Assembly (NCBI GenBank): GCA_037975125.1
Contig: CM075857.1
Coordinates: 75,969,345-76,033,344 of the forward strand
Source of the DNA: Latrodectus hesperus
Lineage: Eukaryota; Arthropoda; Arachnida; Araneae; Theridiidae
Length of the DNA stretch: 64,000 nucleotides
Reading direction: 5' to 3'
In this document: piece after piece, positions 20,917 through 64,000 of the stretch
Layout of the letters: the number at the start of each line of letters is the position of its first letter
How positions within the stretch are numbered: the first letter of the stretch is position 1
The notes under the pieces: model-generated
Told to the model about the DNA's origin: nothing
The model's input: only the letters and a program-made list of their open reading frames with translations
Databases searched by the model: none
Position numbers and translations under genes: made by a program

Positions 20917-23310
20917 TGTTAAATGGGCAATCTTTGCCTTTAAACCTCTAAAATGCCCTGGGCCTGATGGAATTATGCCCATCATGATCCAGAAGGCAGA
21001 GAAGGTTGTCATACCAGTGCTAATTAGAATTTACAGAACTAGCTTGGCCCTGGGATATATACCAAAGACATGGCAAAAGACAAAGATTGTTTTCATTCCA
21101 AAACCTGGCAAGGACACTTATGACCAGGCCAAGTCATACAGACCAATCAGTCTTTCTTCATTCTTTCTTAAAATTATGGAGAAAATCATTGATCGGCATA
21201 TTAGAGATTACTTGGGTAGTAATAGTCCCTTGCATGCTCTTCAATTTGCCTATCAACCTGGCAAATCTACTGAGACTGCTCTACATCAGCTAGTTTCCAA
21301 GATTGAAGCCACTCTGGATCAAAAGGATATTGCCTTGGCAACTTTCCTCGACATCCAGGGTGCTTTTGATAATACTTCCCATCCATCCATTCTCAATGCA
21401 CTTAGAGGGGCAGGGATTAATCAGACCCTGTGTACTTGGATTGAGGCCTTAATTTCAGATAGATATATACAAATGAACATCTTCGGTGAATCATTTGAAA
21501 AAAAGACTACTAGAGGTTGTCCTCAAGGAGGTGTTTGGCGCAGCTTGTCCAGTTTTGGACCTTGCGCCATAAAACCCAACCAACCAACCAAGGAGGTGTT
21601 CTGTCACCATTACTTTGGAACCTAGTTGTAAATAACCTTATAAAACATCTAAATGATAGGGGCTATTATACGCAGGGATATGCTGATGACATTGTCATCC
21701 TTATCCTTGGTAAAGATTTTGACATAACTTGTCATCTCATGCAGGATGCTCTAAGTTATGTAGGTCAATGGTGCATGAATAGGGACCTGATGGTTAATCC
21801 TCAGAAAACCTACCTTGTACCTTTTACACGCAAAAAGAAACGGAAAGGTTTTTTCATACCAAGACTTTTTGATGTTGAAATCAATGTGGCTTTAGAGGTG
21901 AAGTATCTGGGCATCTATTTAGACCAGAAACTCACCTGGAATAAGCACATTGATGATAGGATCAACCGAGCAAAGAAAAGCATTATGATTTGCTGGCGAA
22001 TGCTTGGTAAAAACTGGTGTTTACATACAAAACTGATGTTATGGATGTACACAGCTTTTGTCAGGCCCATTCTCACATATGCCTGTGTGATCTGGTGGTG
22101 TAAGGTGGAACAGAAGACTGTGATTGACAGACTGGGAGGTCTACAAAGACTAGCCTGTCTCTGCATCACAAGAGCAATTTCCACCACGCCAACCAGAGCA
22201 TAGGAGGTTGTGTTGGATCTGACTCCATTGGACATCTTCATCTGCAGCGTTGCAAGAATGAATGCATACAGAATGAAGCTGCAAAACCACTGGTATGACC
22301 AGCCTGTTGCCAAAGGGCACAAGGGCATCACCAGGAAAATTCAAGACCCTACTTTCCTGATGCCCTCTGACATCATGGAAAAAACATACATGTTTGATAG
22401 GACATTTGATATAGTTTTTCCAACTAGAGACGAATGGGATAACAACATGTTTGAAACTAAAACAGGAGATCTAATCTGGTACACAGATGGATCACTGAAG
22501 AACAGCCTCTCAGGACTGGGAGTTTGTGGCGTGTCACCAAGAATCAGCTTGTCTGTAAGCCTTGGGCGATACGCTTCGGTCTTCCAGGCAGAAGTTTTGG
22601 CCATTATCCACTGTCTGCGACTAAATATGAAGAAGGGCTACTACGGTAAGCGGATTCTCATTTTCAGTGACAGTCAAGCCGCTTTAAAAGCGCTTAATTC
22701 CTTCGAAATCAAATCTAAAATGATTTTGGAGTGTAGAAACCTTCTTACAGAACTGGCAACTAGAAACAGGGTGATCCTTGTATGGGTGCCAGGGCACAAA
22801 GGTATCGAAGGTAATGAAAGGGCTGATGTGCTTGCTAAACAAGGATCGTCTTTTGTTCCCATTGGTCCAGAACCTTTTTGTGGGATCAATTTGAAGACTG
22901 CAAAAACCAATGTTCTTAGATGGGAAAAACGGAAGATGTATGAAGCTTGGCTCAAATCTCCTGGTCAAACCCACGCTAAAAGTATGATCTGTAGATCATC
23001 AGCGAGGATTTCCTATGAAATTCTAAGATGCTCTAGGCAGAAGATACGTTTAATCGTAGGCTTCATAACTGGGCACTACTATTTCAGAAAACATCTCCAT
23101 AAAATGGGACTGTTTCAGCCAGACCCTGTCTGCAGGAAATGTCATATGCAAGAGGAAACGGCCAAGCATATCATTTACGTATGCGAGGCTCTTGCCCTCC
23201 CTAGATTAACTTCTTTAGGCATCATCCATACTAAAGAGTTACACCTAGATTCCATTAAAGGATTATCAGACTATATTAATAAAGTGGGTGACCCGAGTAA
23301 CTGGAACTAG
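20917..23310 (+). pseudogene. RT-RNase H polyprotein with two visible lesions
   Basis: In order: KCPGPDGI, FIPKPGKDTYD, YRPISLSSFFLKIMEK, LDIQGAFDNTSH, the insertion point after RGCPQGG, GVLSPLLWNL, GYADDIVILI (catalytic Asp pair intact), YLGIYLDQKLTW; then RNase H with WYTDGSLKN (Asp), FQAEVLAI (Glu), IFSDSQAAL (Asp), WVPGHKGIEGNERADVLAK (His and Asp); and CRKCHMQEETAKHIIYVC. The only lesions I find in the retained part are a 53-bp insertion with a 12-bp duplication (65 nt added, frameshift) and an in-frame TAG at 22201-22203. The frame before and after that TAG is the same. Confidence 0.92.
21536..21588 (+). mobile_element. Miniature hairpin element, copy B, with perfect 12-bp target duplication
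   Basis: 53 bp inserted between two copies of CAAGGAGGTGTT (21524-21535 and 21589-21600), which encode the QGGV of the RT motif. Structure: TGGCGCA (21536-21542) pairs with TGCGCCA (21563-21569), inner GTCCA (21547-21551) pairs with TGGAC (21556-21560), then TAAAACCC and three AACC-type units. The copy at 842-896 starts at the same nucleotide and has the same tail. In the stem C21539/G21566 corresponds to A845/T870, so pairing is kept. It disrupts the retrotransposon reading frame. Confidence 0.85.
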
Positions 23311-23412
23311 GAAACATTGGATTTGGAGTTAGTGGTACAAAATGCTGATTAAAGCAGAGGTGCCAATGACATACAAACCCAACCTGTAGAAGAAGAAGAA
23401 GAACTTAAGGAT

Positions 23413-26074
23413 TCCAAGTTTAATCTCATCATTAGTTTTATGTTTGAAGATATTTTGTTTTATCTTATCAATGTCACATGCAAATACACGTGATATTAAT
23501 GAGATAAAATACCTACGAATGATTAATCAATTGTTTAAATTAACTTTTTCAAGCAAAATTTTCTTTTAAAGAAAAAAATTAAATATTTTTAAAAAAGTAT
23601 TTGTTATCAAATAAGTTGTGTTAGTTAAACGTGTGTAACTGATGCTTTTGTTACTTTTATTTAACTTAATTATTTTTATTTAAACATTTTTCTTAAACTT
23701 ATTTCATTTATGGATTGAATCTAAGATTGAACTTATTCTTGCAGTTACATTTTTAATTACAAGTTTGATATTTTTGACTGATGTTTCATACTTTTTAAAG
23801 ACTTTATATTGACTAATAATTATATTGTGATTAATAGTATTTTCTTAAATTTTTTTATTTGTTTGTATGGTTGTGTATCATTAAAATATAAATTTTTTAA
23901 ATGTGTTTTGTAAAATTTGCAATTAAAATTACTGTAGTTTTTAGAAGTTGAGCAAGTTCTAACAGTATTATGTAATTTGTATGAAGGTCATTCAAATATT
24001 ATGTAAGCACACTTTTGATAATTTTTTTTACTTTTCCCTTTGTAAACAAATGTCTGATCCCTTTTGTCATGAATAAAAAAATGATATTTGATTATGCCCT
24101 CTCTTTATGTATCAATAAAAGATTAAGATAAATTTCAATCTTCTATATTTGCAGTTTCTCATTCAACATTTTTTTTAAAAATTAAGGTGATAGTTTTACG
24201 AAAATAAATGCATAATTTATGGTAAGAAATACAGAAATATTTTTTAAAATTATAAATAAATTTTTTTATACATTTATGACTCCAAACTTAAATTGAGTTC
24301 TCATACATATCTGTGATAGGTTTCCATACTTTATAAAAAATGTAAAAGATTTGTGTTAGAATATTTTGATCTTTTTATTTCCTTTCTGTGCCAAGAGTTT
24401 AGGATTTACACTCCAGAATCAAATTGTATTTTATTCTTCTTTTCAGTGTGCACAGTTTTACCTATGTGGAAGGCAGATGGGTTATTCCACATTGAACTTT
24501 TGTTTGTCATTTGTTGTTAAGTAAAATTGCTTTTTGGCTTAAAGCTTTTATGTTCTTTTCTTTTTAGATTTAATTATAAATCCACATTTTATTATTTTTT
24601 CATAATTTTTTATTTGATTGGGAAATACACCCTTTGTAATCTGTTTAAGTTTTTTGCAATTTGAATTTTATACCATGTTTTTTATAAGAAGGATTGTTTA
24701 TTTATTTTAACACTTGTTACACACATTGTAATAATTATATCTTGTTTAATTTAATGGCTTCAGCAATTTTTTTATAATATTGGTTGAATATGTGTATGTA
24801 ATACAGCATATATTTATTGGAACCTTGCAATTAAATTCCTGTAATAAATTAATTATAGTTGTAGAGATTGTAAGTCAAACAATCATTATTAGTTAGCAAC
24901 AAAAAATAGTTAATCATGATAATTGTAAAATCAGTTTTAGGTACTATCCCTCTAGCAGATTAACAGTGCAAGCCAAAAGAGAAAATCTTCCAAATAATCG
25001 AATACAAACCAAGGAAAACCAACACTCTTTTTTGACTAAGTTCCAACTGAAATCTAAATCCTCTGCTTTTAAAAAAGGGTATATATTTATAATCAGATCT
25101 AATTTTTAAATCTTAAAAAGCAAGTTTTCAGCTGAATAGTTGGTTCTCTGCTAGCAATTCAACAATTATTTATCAACATTATTGATTTTTTAAAGCAAAA
25201 AATTTGGAAAATAATTTTTCTAAAAGCAGAAATGATATATTAAAGCACTTAGCAGATAGCACTACATTAATTTTTTTTAGCTTTGGTGTACAATCAAGGA
25301 AATATTTTGTTGTACAAAATATTTCCTTAATTTAAAAACACTTTTTTCAAAAAAATAAATAAGATTAAATAAATATTTCTATTTTCAAATGTATATTAAA
25401 GTATAATATTTAAGTTAATGTCTTTTAATCTAGTTTTAATTTCACTGATAATAATCAAATACACATTGTGTACTGTAGTGTTTAACCAAGTCAGTGAATT
25501 CTTTTTAATTTTGAAAACTTATTAAAATAAAATTTGATAAATGATTGATTTATTGCAGTAAGATAATTAATTCAAAAATAATTTTTATAAATTTCCTCAA
25601 GTGTTTTAAAATTTTTTCAATTTATATGATTTTAATATTTTTTTTATTCTAGAACATGTAAAATAAAATAAGTCAAAATTAACACTTGTGTAAATATTAA
25701 AAATAAAAAAATGGTTATTTTCTTTTATTAAGTCATTGTATATGTTTCTGTTATTTAAAAATTCAAACATTTTTAGGCTGACTTGCTACTTTTTGTCCAT
25801 TTTATAGATTATCTGTGTTTTTAGTGTTACCCAATTTCGTAAGTAAATGGAAGTTTGTTTGAATTGTAGTAATTTCTTATGGTAACTATTGTATTGTAGA
25901 AAATGAATTCAAATCAAAGCATTTATTTTGAAAAAATAAACTACTATCATTGTGTCATTGTGATTAAAATGTGCTTGAAATTTCTCTTTAATTCTTATTG
26001 TTGTATGTCAATTGATAAAAAAGAAGATATATTTTTGTGTATTTCAATATAATTAAGCTAACATTTTTTTTCAG
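23413..26074. other. Non-coding region upstream of the large gene
   Basis: About 2.7 kb of AT-rich sequence without a coding frame. The first coding exon has a splice acceptor directly in front of it, so at least one 5' untranslated exon must lie upstream, here or further left; I could not place it with confidence. A perfect 15-bp foldback lies at 25296-25328. No promoter motif was convincing. Confidence 0.5.
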
Positions 26075-26084
26075 ATTTTCAAAA

Positions 26085-59084
<33,000 letters not shown>

Positions 59085-59213
59085 GTGATTTTTAAATGGC
59101 ATATCAAACATGACAAGTTCAATTACAAAGCATCTAGAAAGATAATGATATACTTCTTTATTAACATCTTATGACTGTTAATAGTTTGTGTTAATCTAAA
59201 TACCAAAAGGAAA

Positions 59214-59239
59214 AATAAATTAAAATCTTTAACAATAAA
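59214..59239 (+). promoter_or_regulatory. Poly(A) signal candidates of the large gene
   Basis: AATAAA occurs at 59214-59219 and again at 59234-59239, 130-155 nt after the TAA stop, followed by T/G-rich sequence. Further AATAAA motifs lie downstream, as expected by chance in DNA this AT-rich, so the site actually used is not certain. Confidence 0.5.
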
Positions 59240-59244
59240 AGTCT

Positions 59245-62200
59245 TAGTTTTGTTCATTTCATGCTACAGAAGTTTTTTAAGAATATGGTATTCAATGGCA
59301 TTCAATAAATTCATCTATAAAATTGTATAATATGTAAATATGTTTTTTACTTCTTAGTTTGATTTTTCATTCTTAAAATAAATTATATGAAACATTCATT
59401 TTTAAATTTATGTATTTAAATATAGTTATATAATATGTAAATACTTACATGCAAGTATTTTCATTTAACATTTTATTTAAAAAAATTATCTAATAAAACT
59501 AATCTGTTACAGAAATTAGTTCGAATTTGTTGTGTAGTATTTTATGTTATATTATAATGTAGAAATGTATCAATAAATTTATATTTGAACTTCACTGTTT
59601 TTACAATATTCAGATTTGTCTAAAATCAAAAAAGCTTTGATAATTTATTCTATTGATCCATTTTTTTTAATATGTGTTTGACTTAACATTTTAAAAAAGC
59701 TTTGTTTAAAATAGAAAAAATTAAACTTTTTCTTAAATTAAACTAAAATTTTGAAAAGTTAAAATTAAACTTTTTCAAAATTATCAAATAATTAATTTAA
59801 GCAAAGCTGTTACAGTTACAGATCGTACATTATTATTACATTTAAACATGTCATAATATGAACACTTCATTATATTGTCCCGGTAAAATTTATTTAGTGT
59901 GTATCGATGCATTTATGGGTATCAGTCAAATTTTCAACTATGTGAAAAAATGGCTGTTGTGATAACCAAACCACTTATGAAACAGCAATTAATATCTCCT
60001 TAGATCTATTTTTTTGTAAATATTTTAATCAGTTATATAACAGTGTGATTTTGTTGGAAACAATTCATGTTATGATATTATGGTAGTTGAAAGATTGTTG
60101 AAGTTAAAATTATGTACAAATTTGTGGAACACTATTGTAAATATTGCAAGTAGTTTTATGATTTATATAAAATGCCATTTCTATATGTATTGTGATTACT
60201 ATTCTTGGGAAAGTATTTTCATTACTACTAAAGTATTTCTTAATAAATTTTTAAAATGTTGATAAATGTTACTACAGTACTAAGAAATTTTTATTCTTGA
60301 TTTGGATGTGTTTTGATCTCAAAATTTTTTTTCTCCTGTCAAAAACTTATAAAAGAAATGTAAAGTAGTTTTTCTCTAATTGTATTTATTTGAAGAAAGG
60401 ACAGTCCATGGATTCAATGATGATTTAAAGCTTTTAAATGCTTTGATTTTTTTTTTTTTTTACATAAATGTTTAATTATTTATTACAAAAGTTATTCAAT
60501 GAATTACTTTTGTTTATTCAAAGGCAGTACTGAAATTCTTTCAAGAAAACTAAAATTTCAAATGCATTGAATTATTTTCTACTATTATTGTGAAAGTGTA
60601 TGAGCACTATATGTAAATAAAATAACAAAAATTAAAAATTATATTAGTGTTTGTAATGCTTAATTTTATTAATTAATGTTATGAATTGTTATTTTGTTTT
60701 TATTATTTATTTCAGTTTAATAAAATTTTTGTATGATTTGTTTTTCTTTTACTTCATTAGAATATCATTGTTTAGCATTCTTCATCAAATAATATTTTTC
60801 ATTTTATAAAATTTAAGACATTTCCATTTGAAAATTAATGTTCAGATCATGGAATTTTTCATAGTGCAAGTATTAATAGCGATCTTACTTTGATGTTAAT
60901 TTTACAATATTGTTATTAGAATAATCTTATCCTTATATACATATTTTTTTATATAGTTCACACATTACATGGATTTGTTAAGTAAGTTGCAACTTAAATT
61001 ATTTTCTAGATTATTATACTCTACTATGTATGCAGATCTTACTTAAATAAAGAGTGTCTTTATTGTAATTTTGTTGTCTTTTATTTTTTATCTCGTGCAA
61101 AAAAGAAAAATTGTAAACAAGTATATATGAATAAATGAGCATTTATAAATCTCTTATACTTTTATTTGTTAAATGTTTATAATGTTTCACAGTTTTTTTA
61201 AGTTTTCATTAATATGTGTATTTGAAATAAATTTTAACTTTAAATATATTTTCAGAAAGTTTTTCATTAATGTTGATTGACAAGTCAATATCTATTTATT
61301 CTCATAATTGTTCTAGCTTTCTGCAGCAGTGTTGAAATTAAATTTGTAGGAAGTGAATGTTGTCAATAACTTTAAATAAAATAAAATTAAATAATCATAA
61401 TATTTATTTGTATAAATATCTTGTTATGTTTAATTATCTTATTATATTCCAAAAATAAATAATCTTCCAGCAGTTTTTAAAAATGTATTTAATAAAATTA
61501 CAGTAAATAATCTGGAATGATCACAAGTATTTTTAAGTGCTGTTAAAAGAATGATAATTTAAGTAAATATTTTTAAATTGGAATCATTTTAAATATTACT
61601 CATTTTGGAAGAAAATTTTCTTTGATGGAAATCAGAATGGAAAAAGCTATTAGAAAATGAGCTTTTTTTTTTTTAAAGTTGCAATGCAAGTGAAATCATG
61701 TGACTTTAAGTTTATTATTTATTTCATTACTTTGATTTATACAGCATTAAAAATTTAATATTCGTGAAATAAAAATACAATAACGAAAAGAATAAATTAC
61801 ATTAAAAATGTAGTTAATAGGATTTTGCACAATCATTTATAAAGATCATCAAATATAATGTTTGTTGTATTTTTAAATATATGCTTAAAAAATTTTCAAT
61901 CAAATTATATTCCATGAAATGATTTTGTATTCTATTATATCATAAAAGGCTTTCCTACTTTGGAAGTATATTGCCATTTATAAATAAGCTGATAGAACAT
62001 TAAGATGTGTTGTTTTAAGAAAGAATATTGATAAGATTGTGAGTTTTTTAATAAATCTTGTCTCAAGTAATTTTAATCTTTCCTCAAATAATCTGTTACT
62101 CTTCTACTGTTATAGGTGATGTTTTAAACATAGTTGATGTCATGCAGCTGGTGGTTCACATGAATTGTTTCCAAGTGAGAATATTAACTTGAAGAGGAAG

Positions 62201-63107
62201 CTTGCTAGCATGAGAAGTATACCATTTCACATGAATTTTGTAGATCTTGTAAAATTTATTGTAAGAAACAAATATAAATCTTGACCAATCAATCCAGGTA
62301 TTATTTGTTTTTGTTTTCTAAATCATTAATGTAGGGAATCATTTTATTTTAATTAAAAAAAATCTCAGATAATTTGTCTTGTAACATTTATTGTTATTAC
62401 TTTTCTCAGTTTTTTGGGACTGCCATAATGTTGCTTTTATAGTCTTATATCTGTTATAAGATGCTAATTTTGACCCTATTTTATATACTGACATCTGTCT
62501 TTAGATACACTTTCTCATTTGTGTGCTTATAAAGTGCAAATATGTGAAATATACATTGTTTGAATTTAATTTTTGTTTTCAGTTTTTGTTAACTGCTCAG
62601 ATTAGGCTCAAAAATTTTGTAATTCATAAATTTAGGAATTATTATTATGACTATAAATTTCAAATATAATTTTATTGAATAAGAGAATATATTGGTACTT
62701 GTGTGAATTAAACTAATCATTCATTTTTCACACTATTGCTTCAGTGAAAAATATGTATCTAGACTTTCGGGATGGTATTTACTATTTATTCAGCTTTGTT
62801 CAAAACATTGTTATGTATAACAAAAGGAAGTCTCTCATTGATCAGCTAAAAACAAATCAAATGAGATGTGGAAAATTGAAAATTCCTTTTTGTTATAAAT
62901 TTATTGTATAATGTTGTTCCTCTCTTCATCTGTGTTCTAATGCATTTCTGATTGATAGCATATTGTGAAAACAAAATGTTGCTGCTGCTGTGAGTAATGT
63001 TTTCAAAAATTGTAAAAAAATATTTTTTAAGAAAAAAAGTATAAAAAATAAGTATCTACAAAGAAGGGGAGATCTAATGATAAACAGATGAATTTTATTT
63101 CTTGCAG
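59245..63107. other. 3' flank, no recognised gene
   Basis: 3.9 kb of AT-rich DNA that may include extended 3' untranslated sequence. Open frames (60080-60262 plus, 63147-62926 minus) lack coding character. I recognise no transposon. Confidence 0.55.
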
Positions 63108-63160
63108 TTATGGATAAGACTATTAAAAAAAATGAAAAACAGTACATTTCCAGTCATAAA
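63108..63160 (+). CDS. Candidate short first coding exon of a following gene
   Basis: TTTCTTGCAG ends at 63107 and GTGAGT begins at 63161, both strong splice sites. The 53-nt interval starts TTATGG and encodes MDKTIKKNEKQYISSHK in a single frame up to the donor (phase 0). This is what a first coding exon behind a 5' untranslated exon would look like, but 17 codons are too few to prove coding, and the next exon would lie beyond the window or in the last 840 bases, where I see none. Confidence 0.3.
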
Positions 63161-64000
63161 GTGAGTAGAGCTCTAAAAAAGTATGGCTAGCAGCATGAGC
63201 TATTTTACAATGAGTTCAAATCTATGTATATTATTATTTTATTTAAATACAAATTCTGTAATCAAAATTTCAAAATGAAACATCACCTATGTTTTAAGTT
63301 ATCCAGAGACTATCATCTTGATACAAGTTACATTCTATTCTATTTAATTGCTCTTAGTTCAATCTCATAAAAATTTGTCTGACACCAGGAGTATTTCATT
63401 TTTGTGGATTATGTATTACAAATTTTTAAATTTATAACTAGATTAAGATGTTTACAATCTTTGAAATTCACAGAAATTAAATTGTTGAGAACTTTTAATT
63501 GTCTTCAAATGTGGATAAATTTATATATATATATATATATATAGGTTTTTCGATTTTGTACATTTTATATTTTCCTTATTTTTGCTGTATTGTTAGATTT
63601 TTCTGCTCAGTAAAAATTATCTACTGCTATCAAATCAGTTCATATTTCTTTAATTCAGAAAAAATGTTCTAAAAATGTCTTTTATCCTTTTTTAAAAAAT
63701 GTCTTCTATAAAGAATTTAAATTTATTATTTATTTTTTAATTATTTACTTCTCTGCTTAAGATATTTTCATATTATTATTGTTCCATTTATCATATTATT
63801 AGTATATTAAAATATTTGATTTTATTTGAGATATTTTGAAAAATTTTGAGTTTTATATTACTTACTGTTATAAAATATCATTACAGCAATTGACAACATT
63901 GAATAGATTCTGCAAATAAGCTTTCTACGTGTATATCTGTTGAGGTGGGTATTTAGACATTTTCCATATAGCTTCTGTTTTAAATCTTATCCAGAGACCT
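63161..64000. other. AT-rich end of window
   Basis: A short (AT)n run lies at about 63523-63542. Nothing else is recognised. Confidence 0.6.

Larger units (their letters stand above)
20895..23401 (+). mobile_element. Young 5'-truncated non-LTR retrotransposon with RNase H
   Basis: A 2,507-bp insertion is flanked by perfect 11-bp direct repeats AACTTAAGGAT (20884-20894 and 23402-23412). It ends in an AGAAGAAGAAGAA microsatellite tail. Its base composition is clearly richer in G+C than the flanks. It carries RT (missing its N-terminal part), RNase H and a C-terminal CCHC finger, i.e. the organisation of the Jockey/I/R1-type group. The 5' end is truncated inside RT, the usual outcome of incomplete target-primed reverse transcription. 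Confidence 0.92.

Noticed and set aside
62116..62175. Possible exon reading DVLNIVDVMQLVVHMNCFQ with acceptor and donor-like borders
   Set aside because: It could join in phase 1, but the donor is weak, no downstream partner was found and the stretch is short enough to be chance.

Overview
The window is eukaryotic nuclear DNA, about three quarters A+T. It has long introns with GT..AG boundaries and a dense, nested population of transposable elements. The element mix (RNase-H-bearing non-LTR retrotransposons, an RTE-type tail, Tc1/mariner, hAT, piggyBac, pogo-like ends, tRNA-derived SINEs) and the very AT-rich background point to an arthropod. An arachnid, most probably a spider, is my best guess, but that is inference from family resemblance and not a search result.

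Layout. 1-7.5 kb is a retrotransposon graveyard. An old non-LTR element on the minus strand (about 1.74-6.88 kb) has recognisable ORF1 zinc knuckles, endonuclease, reverse transcriptase, RNase H and C-terminal zinc finger. It is interrupted by a 256-bp RTE-like tail with a 13-bp target duplication and abutted by a 5'-inverted RNase H fragment with a 10-bp target duplication. 7.5-20.3 kb holds no gene that I can see. It contains two clusters of TTGGC/GCCAA-rich tandem repeats (10.5 kb, 60-bp unit; 16.5 kb, 48-bp unit) and an unclassified element with matching ends (11,305-13,914) that carries a complete 1,494-bp Tc1-like element. 20.3-23.4 kb holds a SINE with an inverted tail copy and a young, 5'-truncated non-LTR retrotransposon. 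That retrotransposon keeps all RNase H catalytic residues and an intact YADD, and it is broken by only two visible lesions within the retained part.

26-59 kb is one large plus-strand protein-coding gene. I assembled six coding exons whose splice phases all agree (26085-27839, 30924-31005, 34990-35052, 38481-38638, 49634-51203, 57094-59084), giving 5,619 nt or 1,872 residues. The predicted product is a nuclear, RS-rich protein: 7-residue tandem repeats grading into SR-like repeats, a basic/acidic middle, one C2H2 zinc finger of the matrin/U1 spacing (Cx2Cx16Hx5H), a low-complexity linker, and a long second RS domain with a short predicted-helical C-terminus. I do not recognise a named orthologue. 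Its introns host most of the remaining elements: a deleted and a transposase-bearing copy of one hAT family, a second hAT transposase split by a piggyBac-like insertion at TTAA, a duplicated pogo/Tigger-like fragment, and a Tc1 relic. 59-64 kb is 3' flank with poly(A) signals and one candidate short exon of a following gene.

The most unusual small object is a 53-55-bp hairpin with an (AACC)n tail. It is present twice (842-896 and 21536-21588), starts at the same nucleotide both times, is flanked each time by a 12-bp target duplication, and has a compensatory base change in its stem.
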